A DNA stretch of 64,000 nucleotides from Paracoccus benzoatiresistens (GCF_026913015.1 NZ_JAPTYD010000002.1:62001-126000); one strand, 5' to 3'; counted from the first letter of the stretch, positions 8,011-18,993 are shown. Numbers and translations are program-made. Notes: generated by a model not told the origin, from the sequence alone.

Positions 8011-9111
8011 TTACGAAAGGCTGGACTTGTAGTCTTCATAAGGGAAGTCGCGGACGGTGCGAATGGTCCCGTCGTCTTCCCGGATGGCGATGGCGGGCAT
8101 GGCGACGCCGTTGAACCAGTTCTTCTTGACCATGGTATAGCCCGCGGCATCCGCGATGCTGACCCGGTCGCCGACCTGCAGGGGCCGGGGGAAGCGCCCG
8201 TCGCCGAAGATGTCGCCCGCAAGGCAGGTCTTGCCCGCGATCTGGTATTCGTGGTCGCCGTCCTGCGGCAGCTTGGCCGTTTCGCGATAGATCAGCAGGT
8301 CCAGCATATGGGCCTCGATGCTGCTGTCCACGATGGCGACCTTCTTGCCGTTGTCGATGATGTCCAGCACGCTCACCTCCAGCGAGGTGGTGCGGGTGAT
8401 GCTGGCCTCGCCCGGTTCCAGATAGGCCTGGACGCCGAAACGGTCCTGGAAGGACTTCAGCCGGTCGGCCAGCCGGTCCAGCGGATAGCCCTCGCCCGTG
8501 AAATGGATGCCGCCGCCCAGGCTGACCCAGTCCAGACGCTTCAGGACCTCGCCGAACTCGGCCTCGATGCGGGTCAGTTGCTGGTCGAACAGGTCGAAGT
8601 CGCGGTTTTCGCAATTGTAGTGGATCATCACCCCGCTGATCCGGTCCATCGCCGCCTCGAGGCGCGACAGGTCCCATTCGCCCAGGCGGCTGAAGGGGCG
8701 GGCCGGGTCGGCCAGGTCGAAGCCGCTGGTCGAAAAGCGCGGGTTCAGCCGCAATCCGGTGGTGACGCCACGGGCCTTGTCGGCAAAGCGGTCCAGCTGC
8801 GACAGGCTGTTGAAGATGATCTTGTCGGCATAGGACACCGCCTCGTCGATCTCGTGATCGGCCCAGGCAACGGAATAGGCGTGGGTTTCCTTGCCGAATT
8901 CCTCGTGCCCCAGCCGCAGCTCGAACAGCGAGGACGAGGTGGTGCCGTCCATGTAGTCGCGCATGAAGTCGAAGACCGACCAGGTGGCAAAGCATTTCAG
9001 CGCCAGCAGGGCCTTGGCGCCCGATGCCTCGCGCAGTTGCGCCACCTTTTCCATGTTGCGGCGCAGGGCGGCTTTGTCGATCAGGTAGAAGGGCGTCTGC
9101 AGTCCGGCCAT
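8011..9111 (-). CDS. nspC: Carboxynorspermidine/carboxyspermidine decarboxylase
   Basis: A 366-aa PLP enzyme of the alanine racemase-fold (type III) decarboxylases. The PLP lysine lies in ALLALKCFATW near residue 42. Other family signs are GGGIHFTGEGYPLDRLADRL and the CLAGDIFGDG motif containing the conserved active-site Cys. It removes CO2 from carboxyspermidine (or carboxynorspermidine) as the last step of the pathway. The start is placed at the ATG preceded by AAAGG with seven bases of spacing; the frame is open for 21 more codons upstream but without family sequence. It precedes the partner synthase in an apparent two-gene operon. Confidence 0.93.
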   Translation of the reverse strand: MAGLQTPFYLIDKAALRRNMEKVAQLREASGAKALLALKCFATWSVFDFMRDYMDGTTSSSLFELRLGHEEFGKETHAYSVAWADHEIDEAVSYADKIIFNSLSQLDRFADKARGVTTGLRLNPRFSTSGFDLADPARPFSRLGEWDLSRLEAAMDRISGVMIHYNCENRDFDLFDQQLTRIEAEFGEVLKRLDWVSLGGGIHFTGEGYPLDRLADRLKSFQDRFGVQAYLEPGEASITRTTSLEVSVLDIIDNGKKVAIVDSSIEAHMLDLLIYRETAKLPQDGDHEYQIAGKTCLAGDIFGDGRFPRPLQVGDRVSIADAAGYTMVKKNWFNGVAMPAIAIREDDGTIRTVRDFPYEDYKSSLS

Positions 9112-9202
9112 GCGAAACCTTTGGGGGGCTTGAAGCGAAAGCGCCGATATAGCCACGGGCAAGGCTTTTCGCAAGAAAGCGCGACAGGCGGATGACAGCG
9201 GG

Positions 9203-9568
9203 TCAGATACCCGAGGCGAAGCGGCGGAATTCGCGTTTCAGCAGATCCAGTTCGGCGCGAAGCTGCGCGACCTCGGCCAGCAGGTCGCCGCTTGCGACCG
9301 CGCCCGCAATCAGGACCAGGTTGCCCAGGACCTGCGAAGCGGGGCTTTCGGGGTCGCCCGCCACCAGCAGCAGGCTGTGCACCCCGCCGTCGATGACCAT
9401 GGCCGGAAGATCGGCCGCGACCGACCAGATGCCGGGACCTGCATCGCGCAAGGCGGCCTCGGCCACGACCTGGCCGCGATGGACCACGGACAGGCGGGCG
9501 GGCGGGCTGTCCGCCTGCAAGGCGCCGTGCCAGCAGCCGGCCGAAACACCGTGGCTTTCGAACTTCAT
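9203..9568 (-). CDS. Conserved hypothetical protein
   Basis: A 121-aa protein I cannot assign. It begins MKFESHGVSAGCWHGAL and contains an alternating hydrophobic beta-like region to about residue 90, including VVHRGQVVAEAALRDAGPG. It ends with a likely helix, LLAEVAQLRAELDLLKREFRR, that could form a coiled coil. It starts nine bases after the stop of the larger upstream hypothetical, so the two are probably translated together and may act together. There is no signal peptide or membrane segment. The compact operon-like layout supports a real gene. Confidence 0.7.
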   Translation of the reverse strand: MKFESHGVSAGCWHGALQADSPPARLSVVHRGQVVAEAALRDAGPGIWSVAADLPAMVIDGGVHSLLLVAGDPESPASQVLGNLVLIAGAVASGDLLAEVAQLRAELDLLKREFRRFASGI

Positions 9569-9577
9569 CGCCCCTCC

Positions 9578-10351
9578 TCAGGTCTGGGCGCGCGGACGGT
9601 GCGACACCACCGCGTCGTTGATGCTGACCGCGTTCATCTGCGGCTGCTCGAAGATCAGGTCCAGCCAGGCCTTCTCGATGGAGCGGTTGGCCAGGCCGGC
9701 ATAGGCCAGGTCGAATTCGGCCCGCCGCACCGCGCCCTGCCCTTCGACCGGATGGCCAAGCTGGCGCAGCATGGTTTCGGTATTCGGCCCCTGCACCAGG
9801 TTGAGGCGCGCATAGATGGTGATCGGGCATTCCGCATCCATCACCGTGTCAAGCTGCAGGATCCGGTCGGCACCCAGGCCTTCCAGCGCATCCTGCGGCA
9901 GGTCCAGCGCAAGGGACAGGAAGCTGCCGGAAAAGCCCAGAACCTCGATCTGCATCGCATAGCTTGCGCCCTGCCCCGGCTTCGGACGGGCCAGCTGGCG
10001 CAGGATCAGCGCGGCGTGCCGGCAATCGTGCCACAGGGCCGCGTCCTCGCCCAGGCGTTGGCCGCTGTCTGGCGCGACGACGGCCTGCGGGCTGATCCCG
10101 CCCCGCAGCAGGCGCGGGCGCCAATGCCAGTCCGTGCCGGGGGGAAGGTCATCGTCGGACAGCCCGTCCTTGCGCAGCATCCACGGGTCCGAAGCCTGCA
10201 GGAACCGCGACAGTTGGCGATGCAGGACCCGCGCCCGGTCCCGCAGTTCGGGATCGACGGGACGGGGCCTGCGGTCCTGCCTGTCCGCCAGAAGCGCCCA
10301 GTCCACATGATCCCGACCCAGCCCCAGGATGTGCAGCAACTGCTTGACCAT
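9578..10351 (-). CDS. Conserved hypothetical protein, possibly DUF6478-like
   Basis: A 257-aa soluble protein without signal peptide. The N-terminal third is Arg/Asp-rich and predicted helical (DRARVLHRQLSRFLQASDPW), followed by DWHWRPRLLRGGISPQAVVAP. The C-terminal half looks beta-rich and binding-like (MQIEVLGFSGSFLSLALDLP). I recall a Rhodobacterales family, DUF6478, of similar length and with a similar Trp-rich DWHWRP region, but I am not certain of the match. No catalytic motif is visible. It sits directly upstream of another hypothetical gene with nine bases between them. Confidence 0.65.
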   Translation of the reverse strand: MVKQLLHILGLGRDHVDWALLADRQDRRPRPVDPELRDRARVLHRQLSRFLQASDPWMLRKDGLSDDDLPPGTDWHWRPRLLRGGISPQAVVAPDSGQRLGEDAALWHDCRHAALILRQLARPKPGQGASYAMQIEVLGFSGSFLSLALDLPQDALEGLGADRILQLDTVMDAECPITIYARLNLVQGPNTETMLRQLGHPVEGQGAVRRAEFDLAYAGLANRSIEKAWLDLIFEQPQMNAVSINDAVVSHRPRAQT

Positions 10352-10410
10352 TCAGGACCCCTTGCCCTTCCCCTATCCGGGATAGACCACAACCCTGAGG
10401 CGAGCAAGCA

Positions 10411-10689
10411 TCACGCAACCAATTCGTTCAACCGGGCGGCCGAGACGAAATCTGCCTCGGTCAGCCCGCCCGCGTCATGGGTGGTGAAGGCCACCTCGCA
10501 GTAACCCCATCCGAACCGCACATCGGGATGGTGGTTCCGCTTGTTCCCCAGCCAGGCCGCCAGATTCGCCATCTCGACCGCCTTGGCAAATCCCTTGAAT
10601 TCGAACCGCCGCGCGATGGCCTTGCCGTCCGGCGACAACTGCCAGCCGTCCAGTTCCGCAAGCCGCGCCGCAATCTCCCTTTCCTCCAT
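10411..10689 (-). CDS. phhB: 4a-hydroxytetrahydrobiopterin dehydratase (pterin-4a-carbinolamine dehydratase)
   Basis: A small 92-aa protein of the PCD/DCoH family. It dehydrates 4a-hydroxytetrahydrobiopterin, the product of phenylalanine hydroxylase and related pterin enzymes. The signature is visible as KRNHHPDVRFGWGYCEVAFTT, with the paired catalytic histidines, and the C-terminal GGLTEADFVSAARL helix. The ATG at 10687-10689 follows GGGAG with good spacing. A GTG six codons upstream (10707) overlaps the stop of the preceding cardiolipin synthase gene and is an alternative start. No phenylalanine hydroxylase gene is in the window. Confidence 0.93.
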   Translation of the reverse strand: MEEREIAARLAELDGWQLSPDGKAIARRFEFKGFAKAVEMANLAAWLGNKRNHHPDVRFGWGYCEVAFTTHDAGGLTEADFVSAARLNELVA

Positions 10690-10703
10690 GTCGGCTCCCT
10701 TCC

Positions 10704-12143
10704 TCACAACAGCGGCGAGGCCAGCGCCAGCAGGTTGTTGCGCAGCCTGCGCAGGACACCCCAGGCCCGGACCTCATGCAGGGTGATCTCTCGTGCGCGC
10801 TCGGCATAGCTTTCCTGCCGCGCGTCCAGTTCGGCCACGAATTCGCGGTCGAAGACGGCCATGTTGACCTCGTAGTTCAGCTCGAAGCTGCGGCGGTCAA
10901 GGTTGGCGCTGCCAACCATGCCCATGCGCCCGTCCACCGTCATGATCTTGGAGTGCAGCAAGCCGCCCTCGAACAGCAGGATCCGCGCGCCCGCCGACAG
11001 CAGGCCGTAATAGAACCCCTGGCTGGTCGCGCTGACGACAATGGAATCGTTGCGGGCGGGCAGGATCATCGTCACCTCGACCCCCCGGCGGGCGGCGGCG
11101 CAGACGGCGCCGTCCAGCGCCACGTCGGGCACGTAATAGGGCGTGGTGATCACCACCCGGTCGCGCGCCGCGTGCAGCATCCCCGCCAGGCAGTCGGAAA
11201 TCGAGCCCTGCCGCCGGTCCGGCCCGCTGGGAATGACCTGCGCGACCTCGCCCGGATCGGCCACGGGGCCCACGGGCTGCAGCATGTCGCCCAGGTCCTT
11301 GCCAGTATAGCTCATCCAGTCGCCCAGGAAGACCGACTGGAACTGCCGCACGATCGGGCCCTCGGCCGACATCACGATATCGACCCAGGGGGCGAAGCGC
11401 GGCTTGATGGCGAAGGCCATGTCGGCGCAGTTGCGGCTGCCCGAAAAGGCGATGCGGTTGTCCACCACCAGGATCTTGCGGTGATTGCGCAGATCCAGCC
11501 GCCGGAACAGCACGCTGATGAAGGGCAGGCCCCAGGGAAAGGCCGTGACGCATTCGGCCCCCGCCTCCTGCATCAGGGTCCACAGCGCCGACCGCACCAG
11601 CCCGCGCGATCCCAGGGCATCGACGATGACCCGGCATTCGACGCCGCGCTGCGCCGCGCGGGCCACGGCATCGGCCACCTTCTGGCCGGAATGATCGGGC
11701 AACCAGATGTAGAACAGGATATGGACGTGATCGACGGCCCGGTCGATGGCGTCGATCAGGCGGTCCATGGCCTCGTCGCTTTCCTCAAGCAGGCGGATGC
11801 GGTTGCCCGACACGGCCGACATGCCGCCAACGGCCGCATTGGCCGCGACCACGGGCTGCGCGTAATTCGGCGGTTCCGCGATCACGGCGGGGTTCGGGAT
11901 GCGCAGTCCGGTCAGGCGGTCGCGCACATCGGCCATGCGCTGGACCTCGGCCTGGTTCATGCGGACCTCTCCGAACAGAAAATAGGCCAGGATGCCGACC
12001 AGGGGCAGCGCCTCGATCACCATGATCCAGGCCAGTCGGACCGAGGGGTCCAGCCGCGGCCGGATCAGGACGCGCGCGATCAGGGCCAGCGTGACCGTCG
12101 TATGAAGCATGACGAAGAAAGAGGCCCACATGCCGCGCATCAT
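10704..12143 (-). CDS. cls: Cardiolipin synthase (phospholipase D family)
   Basis: A 479-aa membrane phosphatidyltransferase that makes cardiolipin from phosphatidylglycerol. Two N-terminal hydrophobic helices (about 5-25 and 35-55, [20 protein letters not shown] and [20 protein letters not shown]) precede two PLD domains. Both HKD motifs are intact: [19 protein letters not shown] and [20 protein letters not shown]. The frame is open for 32 more codons upstream, but that part runs into the accD promoter and is not family-like, so the double ATG at 12138-12143 is chosen. It is divergent from accD and is followed by phhB with a possible GTGA overlap. Confidence 0.93.
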   Translation of the reverse strand: MMRGMWASFFVMLHTTVTLALIARVLIRPRLDPSVRLAWIMVIEALPLVGILAYFLFGEVRMNQAEVQRMADVRDRLTGLRIPNPAVIAEPPNYAQPVVAANAAVGGMSAVSGNRIRLLEESDEAMDRLIDAIDRAVDHVHILFYIWLPDHSGQKVADAVARAAQRGVECRVIVDALGSRGLVRSALWTLMQEAGAECVTAFPWGLPFISVLFRRLDLRNHRKILVVDNRIAFSGSRNCADMAFAIKPRFAPWVDIVMSAEGPIVRQFQSVFLGDWMSYTGKDLGDMLQPVGPVADPGEVAQVIPSGPDRRQGSISDCLAGMLHAARDRVVITTPYYVPDVALDGAVCAAARRGVEVTMILPARNDSIVVSATSQGFYYGLLSAGARILLFEGGLLHSKIMTVDGRMGMVGSANLDRRSFELNYEVNMAVFDREFVAELDARQESYAERAREITLHEVRAWGVLRRLRNNLLALASPLL

Positions 12144-12222
12144 TCCCGCCCGGCGCGGCAATTGCAATTCCCCCCGTCGCGGCCTATTTCGGGGGCTTGA
12201 TAACAGCATGGGTCGCCCGCGA

Positions 12223-13143
12223 ATGAACTGGATCACCAACTACGTCCGCCCGCGCATCAATTCGCTGTTCTCGCGCCGCGAGGTGCCCGAGAACCTGTGG
12301 ACCAAATGCCCCGAATGCGGAACGATGCTGTTTCACCGCGAGCTGTCGGACAACCTGAACGTCTGCACGAATTGCGACCACCACCTGGCGATCAGCCCGC
12401 GCGACCGCTTCAAGTCGCTGTTCGACGGCGGCGCCTTTGTCGAGGTGAAGGTCCCCGAGCCGATCGCCGACCCGCTGCAGTTCCGCGACCAGAAGAAATA
12501 TCCCGACCGGATGAAGGCCGCGCAAAAGGCCACCGGAGAGAAAGAGGCGATGCTGGTCGCCGAGGGAGAGATCGGCCGCACCCCCATCGTCGCCGCGGCC
12601 CAGGATTTCAGCTTCATGGGCGGGTCCATGGGCATGTATGTCGGCAACGCCATCGTCGCCGCCGCCGAGCGGGCGGTGAAGACCAGGCGGCCCCTGGTGC
12701 TGTTTTCCGCCGCCGGCGGGGCACGGATGCAGGAAGGCATCCTGTCGCTGATGCAGATGCCCCGCACCACCGTCGCGGTCGAGATGCTGCGCGAGGCGGG
12801 CCTGCCCTATATCGTCGTGCTGACCCATCCGACCACGGGCGGCGTCACCGCCAGCTATGCCATGCTGGGCGACATCCAGATCGCCGAGCCGAACGCCCTG
12901 ATCTGCTTTGCCGGTCCCCGCGTAATCGAACAGACGATCCGTGAAAAGCTGCCCGAAGGCTTCCAGCGCGCCGAATACCTGCTGGAACACGGGATGCTGG
13001 ACCGGGTGACGCATCGCAGGCAGATGCGGGACGAACTGATCTCGATCCTGCGCCTGCTGGGCGGCCTGCCCGCCCCCACCCGGGCCGACCTGCCCGCGCC
13101 CGTCGCCGAGCCGGTCCAGCCCGAACCCGCACCGGCCGAATAG
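12223..13143 (+). CDS. accD: Acetyl-CoA carboxylase, carboxyltransferase subunit beta
   Basis: A 306-aa beta subunit of the carboxyltransferase half of acetyl-CoA carboxylase, the first step of fatty acid synthesis. It begins [16 protein letters not shown] and has the N-terminal four-Cys zinc ribbon ([10 protein letters not shown]...VCTNCDHH). The biotin carboxyltransferase domain follows with [17 protein letters not shown] and [19 protein letters not shown]. The C-terminal tail from about residue 285 is Pro/Ala-rich and probably disordered. The ATG at 12223 matches the usual family N-terminus; upstream in-frame ATGs at 12208 and 12109 are less likely. folC follows, the common accD-folC arrangement. 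Confidence 0.96.
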   Translation: MNWITNYVRPRINSLFSRREVPENLWTKCPECGTMLFHRELSDNLNVCTNCDHHLAISPRDRFKSLFDGGAFVEVKVPEPIADPLQFRDQKKYPDRMKAAQKATGEKEAMLVAEGEIGRTPIVAAAQDFSFMGGSMGMYVGNAIVAAAERAVKTRRPLVLFSAAGGARMQEGILSLMQMPRTTVAVEMLREAGLPYIVVLTHPTTGGVTASYAMLGDIQIAEPNALICFAGPRVIEQTIREKLPEGFQRAEYLLEHGMLDRVTHRRQMRDELISILRLLGGLPAPTRADLPAPVAEPVQPEPAPAE

Positions 13144-13157
13144 GCTTCTTCTTCACG

Positions 13158-13192
13158 CAAATATCCCGGGGTCCGGGGGCTGGCCCCCGGCT
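13158..13192. repeat. Intergenic palindromic repeat (copy 1)
   Basis: CAAATATCC is followed by a GC-rich dyad (tccgggggc...gcccccggct) in the accD-folC gap. The same arrangement recurs at 35909-35950. It looks like a small REP-type element dispersed between genes. It may form a hairpin in the accD-folC transcript. Confidence 0.7.
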
Positions 13193-13201
13193 TGTGCCGC
13201 A

Positions 13202-14473
13202 ATGAGCCAATCCGACGCCATCCTTGACCGCCTGATGTCCCTGCACCCCAAGGTCATCGACCTGTCGCTGGACCGGATGCACCGCCTGCTGGCGGCGCTC
13301 GGGCACCCCGAACGCCGCGTCCCGCCGGTGATCCACATCGCGGGCACCAACGGCAAGGGCAGCACCCAGGCAATGATCCGGGCCGGGCTGCAGGCCGGGG
13401 GCGCGCGCGTCCATGCCTATACCTCGCCCCATCTGGCGCGCTTCCACGAACGCATCCGGCTGGCGGGCGAGCTGATCGCGGAAGCCGACCTTGCCGCCGC
13501 GCTGGAGGAATGCGAGGCCGCGAATGACGGCCAGCCGATCACCTTCTTCGAGATCACGACGGCGGCGGCCTTCCTGGCCTTCTCCCGCACGCCGGCCGAC
13601 TACACGCTGCTGGAGGTCGGCCTTGGCGGCAGGCTGGATGCGACCAACGTGATCGACGCCCCCTGCCTGACCGTTATCACCCCGGTCAGCATCGACCACA
13701 CGCAATACCTGGGCGAGACGCTGCCGCTGATCGCCGGCGAAAAGGCCGGCATCATCAAGCGCGGCGTGCCGGTGATCGTCGGCCCGCAACAGGACGAGGC
13801 GCTGCGCGTGATCGAGGCCCGCGCCTCGGGCCTGACGGCCCCGGTCTTCGCCCATGGCCAGCACTGGATGATCGCGCGCGATCGCGACGGCATGGTCTAT
13901 CAGGACGACCATGGGCTGTGGGATCTGCCGCTGCCGAACCTGATCGGCCCGCACCAGATCCAGAACGCGGGGACCGCCCTTGCCGCGCTGCGCCATCTGG
14001 GCGCCACGGATGTCCAGGCCCAGGCGGCGGTGACGCAGGCCGAATGGCCCGCCCGGATGCAGCGCCTGAAGCATGGCCCCCTTGTCGATCTGGCGGGCCC
14101 GCAGGCGGAACTATGGCTGGATGGCGGCCACAATCCTGCTGGTGGCGAGGCCTTGGCCGCGACCCTGTCCGCCCTGCCGCCGCGGCCCACGCACCTGGTC
14201 TGCGGGATGCTGAACACCAAGGACATAGCAGGCTACCTGCGGCCCCTGGCCGCTCATGCCTGCTGGCTGACCGCCATCGACATCCCCGGAGAGCCGAACA
14301 CCCTGCCTGCCGAGACGACGGCAGGGGTGGCCAGCAGCGTCGGCATGACCGCGACCACCGCAACCGACGCGGCAGCAGCCATCGGGGGGATCGTCAGCCG
14401 CGATCCCAAGGCACGGATCCTGATCTGCGGGTCGCTGTATCTGGCGGGGCGGATCTTGCGCGAGAACGGGTAA
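13202..14473 (+). CDS. folC: Bifunctional folylpolyglutamate synthase/dihydrofolate synthase
   Basis: A 423-aa Mur-ligase-type enzyme that adds glutamate to dihydropteroate and to reduced folates. The ATP-binding P-loop is HIAGTNGKGSTQAMIRAGLQ at about residues 49-68. It is followed by the family motif YTSPHLARFHERIRLAGELI and by LLEVGLGGRLDATNVID, the Mg-binding region. The C-terminal domain carries WLDGGHNPAGGEALAATL. Length is normal for the family. It lies 58 bases after accD, separated by a palindromic repeat that could attenuate read-through. It is convergent with zapE across 93 bases in which I see no clear terminator. Confidence 0.95.
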   Translation: MSQSDAILDRLMSLHPKVIDLSLDRMHRLLAALGHPERRVPPVIHIAGTNGKGSTQAMIRAGLQAGGARVHAYTSPHLARFHERIRLAGELIAEADLAAALEECEAANDGQPITFFEITTAAAFLAFSRTPADYTLLEVGLGGRLDATNVIDAPCLTVITPVSIDHTQYLGETLPLIAGEKAGIIKRGVPVIVGPQQDEALRVIEARASGLTAPVFAHGQHWMIARDRDGMVYQDDHGLWDLPLPNLIGPHQIQNAGTALAALRHLGATDVQAQAAVTQAEWPARMQRLKHGPLVDLAGPQAELWLDGGHNPAGGEALAATLSALPPRPTHLVCGMLNTKDIAGYLRPLAAHACWLTAIDIPGEPNTLPAETTAGVASSVGMTATTATDAAAAIGGIVSRDPKARILICGSLYLAGRILRENG

Positions 14474-14566
14474 CCGGGCCGCAGGCGCAGGTCGCAAGAG
14501 CAATGCGCGCGCCCCTGAACCGAACCTCTGCAATCCCGCCGCGCCTGAACGGGCTGGCTTGCCGGA

Positions 14567-15670
14567 TCAGTCCGGATCCCGCCCCCATTGCGCATCCTGC
14601 ATTTCCCGCAACCGGCTGGCGGTGCGCTCGAATTCGAAGCTGCCCTCGCCCTCGTTGTAAAGCTGCTCGGGCTGGTCGGCGCCGCTGGCGATCAGGCGCA
14701 CCCTGGCCTCGTAAAGCGCGTCGATCAGGGTGACGAAGCGCTTGGCCTCGTTGTAGTTCGAGGCCGACAGCCGCGGGATGCCGTCGATCATCAGCACCTC
14801 GACCGCCCGCGACAAGGCCAGGTAATCGGCAGGCCCCAGCGGCTTGCCGCACAGATCCCAGAAGCCCGACCGCCCGACGCCGTTCGCAGACAAAGGCAGA
14901 TCGAAGCTGCGCCCGCCGACCTCGATCCGCTGCGGGCTGCCCGGCGCGTCGCCGGTCAGTTCGGACCAGATCGCGTCCATCGCGGCCCTGGCCTGCGCAT
15001 CCGCGGGGCAGAACCAGACGGGGCCGCCCGTCACCCGCCCCTGGCGGTGGTCGGTCCGGCTGTCCAGGCACAGGACCTCCAGCCGCTGCCGGATCAGGGC
15101 GATGAAGGGCAGGAACAGCTGCCGGTTCAGGCCGTGCTTGTAGAGATCCTCGGGCACCCGGTTCGAGGTGGTGACGATCACCACCCCCTGCTCCAGCAGG
15201 ACCTGGAACAGCCGCCCCACGATCATCGCGTCGGCGATGTCGGTGATCTGCATCTCGTCGAAGCACAGCAGCCGGACCTTGGCCGCGACCTCCAATGCCA
15301 CGGGACGCACGGTGTCCTGGTCGCCGCGCTGGCGCGCGCGGTTCAGGCCGGCCTGGATCTCCTGCATGAATTCGTGGAAATGCACGCGCCGCACGGGCAC
15401 GGTCGCGGCCTCGGCCAGCAGGTCCATCAGCATCGACTTGCCGCGCCCGACGCCCCCCCACAGGTAAAGCCCCTTGGCCACAGGCGCGGCCGGCGGCGGG
15501 CTGCCGACCCCCAGGAAGGCCCGCCAGGCCGACCGCTTTTCGGGAACCGGGGCTGCGGCGACGTCCTCCAGGACCCGGTCCAGATGCGGAAGGACCGATT
15601 GCTGGGCGGCGTCGGGCCGGATCCGCCCTTCCGCCACGCGCTGCCGATAAAGTTCGCTGACCTTGCCCAT
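14567..15670 (-). CDS. zapE: Cell division protein ZapE (AFG1-like ATPase)
   Basis: A 367-aa AAA-type ATPase of the AFG1/ZapE family. In E. coli ZapE interacts with FtsZ at late division; mitochondrial homologues assist respiratory complex turnover. The Walker A motif is GLYLWGGVGRGKSMLMDLL near residue 70 and Walker B is LLCFDEMQITDIADAMIVG, followed by TTSNRVPEDLYKHGLNRQLF. The start is placed at the ATG of MGKVSELYRQRV, which fits the family; a long open frame continues upstream as spurious GC-rich sequence antisense to the nucleosidase gene. It is divergent from the nucleosidase gene (100 bases). Confidence 0.93.
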   Translation of the reverse strand: MGKVSELYRQRVAEGRIRPDAAQQSVLPHLDRVLEDVAAAPVPEKRSAWRAFLGVGSPPPAAPVAKGLYLWGGVGRGKSMLMDLLAEAATVPVRRVHFHEFMQEIQAGLNRARQRGDQDTVRPVALEVAAKVRLLCFDEMQITDIADAMIVGRLFQVLLEQGVVIVTTSNRVPEDLYKHGLNRQLFLPFIALIRQRLEVLCLDSRTDHRQGRVTGGPVWFCPADAQARAAMDAIWSELTGDAPGSPQRIEVGGRSFDLPLSANGVGRSGFWDLCGKPLGPADYLALSRAVEVLMIDGIPRLSASNYNEAKRFVTLIDALYEARVRLIASGADQPEQLYNEGEGSFEFERTASRLREMQDAQWGRDPD

Positions 15671-15770
15671 GGCCCGCAACTGCCACGGATGCCGCGCGGC
15701 CCGCAAGGGCCAATGCTTGACCGCACGCGGCCCCCCGTGCCACCCCTGCGGGGCAACCGAAAGCGAAGCC

Positions 15771-16421
15771 ATGCCCCCCAAGATCCCCAGCCTGATCGCC
15801 GACATTCCCGTCCTGTTCGTCATGGCGGCCGAGGCCGAATACGGCCCCGCCCTGCGCGCCCGGATCGACCCGCTGATCACCGGCATCGGCCCGGTCGAGG
15901 GCGCGGTCCAGTTGACCGCCGCGCTGGCGGCGATGGAGCGGCTGCCGCGCCTGATCGTCTCGCTGGGGTCCGCCGGCTCGGCGCGGCTCACCCAGGCCGA
16001 GGTTTATCAGGTCACGGCGGTCGCCTATCGCGACATGGACGCATCCCCGCTGGGGTTCGAGAAGGGGCGCACCCCCCTGCTGGATCTGCCCGTCCGCGTC
16101 GACCTGCCCCACAGGGTCGAGGGGATCGCGGCCGCCACGCTGTCCACCGGCGCAAACATCGTCAGCGGCGCGGGCTATGACGCGATCGCCGAGGACATGG
16201 TGGACATGGAAACCTTCGCCCATCTGCGCGCGGCCCAGCATTTCGGGGTTCCGCTGATCGGATTGCGCGGCATCTCGGACGGCGCGGCGGAATTGCAGCA
16301 CCTGTCGGACTGGACGCAATACCTGCACATCATCGACGAGAAGCTGGCACTGGCCGTCGACCGGATCGCGGACCAGCTTGCGGACGGAAGTCTGATCCTT
16401 GCGCCCGCGCGCTTGTCCTGA
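15771..16421 (+). CDS. mtnN: 5'-methylthioadenosine/S-adenosylhomocysteine nucleosidase
   Basis: A 216-aa member of the phosphorylase/nucleosidase superfamily. It hydrolyses the N-glycosidic bond of methylthioadenosine and S-adenosylhomocysteine. Typical features are VLFVMAAEAEYGPAL at the N-terminus, ITGIGPVEGAVQLTAAL, the substrate-binding EDMVDMETFAHLRAAQHFGV, and the catalytic Asp in LRGISDGAAEL. It is slightly shorter than E. coli MtnN (232 aa). MTA comes from aminopropyl-transfer reactions; since this strain seems to make spermidine by the carboxyspermidine route, SAH or quorum-signal by-products may be its main substrates. That last point is inference. Confidence 0.88.
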   Translation: MPPKIPSLIADIPVLFVMAAEAEYGPALRARIDPLITGIGPVEGAVQLTAALAAMERLPRLIVSLGSAGSARLTQAEVYQVTAVAYRDMDASPLGFEKGRTPLLDLPVRVDLPHRVEGIAAATLSTGANIVSGAGYDAIAEDMVDMETFAHLRAAQHFGVPLIGLRGISDGAAELQHLSDWTQYLHIIDEKLALAVDRIADQLADGSLILAPARLS

Positions 16422-16471
16422 GGGTCGTCAGCCCCTAAACCCGGCGCGGCACATTTACCGGACAGGCAGAC

Positions 16472-18268
<1,797 letters not shown>

Positions 18269-18281
18269 TCAGGACGACGGG

Positions 18282-18824
18282 TCACCGGGGGGCGGCATAG
18301 ATCGCTGCCCAGAACCGCGTCTTGCCATCCGGCCCGATGGCCTGCCCGATGCCGTAATCACGGACCTGCGGGATCAGCATGTTCGCCAGATGCCCACTTG
18401 ACGCGTTCCATTCAGCCAGCACGCGCTCCTGCGAGAAGGGTCCTGCCGCGATATTCTCGGCCGTGACCATCGGCGCATAGCCGGCCGCCTTGACGCGAGG
18501 ACCGGGCCCCGAGGTGGAACTGCCCCGATGCGTCATCCGCCCGCGCTTGGCCATGTCGCAGGCGTGCTGCGCCGCGACCTGCGCCAGCACCGGATCGGGC
18601 TGCACGAGCGGCAGGCCGGCATTGCGGCGCATGGCATTCGTTGCCGCCGCGCCGTGGCTGTTCTGGCTGGAGCTGGTGGCCAGACAGGTGGCCGTGCCCG
18701 CTGGCATCAGTTGCATGTCATGCGGGTCATCGCCGCCGACCCTGACATCCGGTGTCGTTTGGGCGCAGCCCGCCAGAAGGGCAGAAAGCAGCGCGGCGGC
18801 AGAAAGTCCTAGGGTTTGAGTCAT
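18282..18824 (-). CDS. CAP/SCP domain lipoprotein
   Basis: A 180-aa secreted protein. The N-terminus is a lipoprotein signal peptide ending LLAGC (Cys near residue 20). The rest is a CAP (SCP/PR1) domain: NAMRRNAGLPLVQPDPVLAQ, then AAQHACDMAKRGRMTHRG with the conserved His, GYAPMVTAENIAAG with the catalytic-site Glu, and WNASSGHLANMLIPQ with the second His. The ATG follows AAGGTGAG with good spacing; an upstream in-frame ATG at 18869 would lengthen the signal unnaturally. Bacterial CAP proteins are envelope proteins of mostly unknown function. It is convergent with the ABC exporter, only 13 bases away. Confidence 0.88.
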   Translation of the reverse strand: MTQTLGLSAAALLSALLAGCAQTTPDVRVGGDDPHDMQLMPAGTATCLATSSSQNSHGAAATNAMRRNAGLPLVQPDPVLAQVAAQHACDMAKRGRMTHRGSSTSGPGPRVKAAGYAPMVTAENIAAGPFSQERVLAEWNASSGHLANMLIPQVRDYGIGQAIGPDGKTRFWAAIYAAPR

Positions 18825-18865
18825 AGGGTTCTCACCTTTCAAACAGGTGCATCCTACGAATGAAA

Positions 18866-18886
18866 GCATTAATTAATTAACAATGC
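18866..18886. promoter_or_regulatory. AT-rich dyad in the CAP/LysM divergent promoter region
   Basis: TTAATTAATTAA (18869-18880) is a perfect 12-bp palindrome inside a gcatt...aatgc inverted repeat. It stands out as very AT-rich in this GC-rich sequence and lies between two divergent genes. It is probably a promoter or regulator site; no specific factor can be named. Confidence 0.4.
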
Positions 18887-18993
18887 ACGGTTGCAATGTA
18901 GTGAGCTGGCCCTGCGATCACCAGATGGAACGCTTGCCCCGACCCCGCGTTTTTCGTCAAATCATCTGGAAACGCAGCCGAAAGGACCCATGC

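Noticed and set aside
12109..12222. N-terminal extension of accD from the ATG at 12109
   Set aside because: The extra residues are Arg/Pro-rich, unlike AccD, and lie in the divergent promoter region with cls; the family N-terminus begins at 12223.
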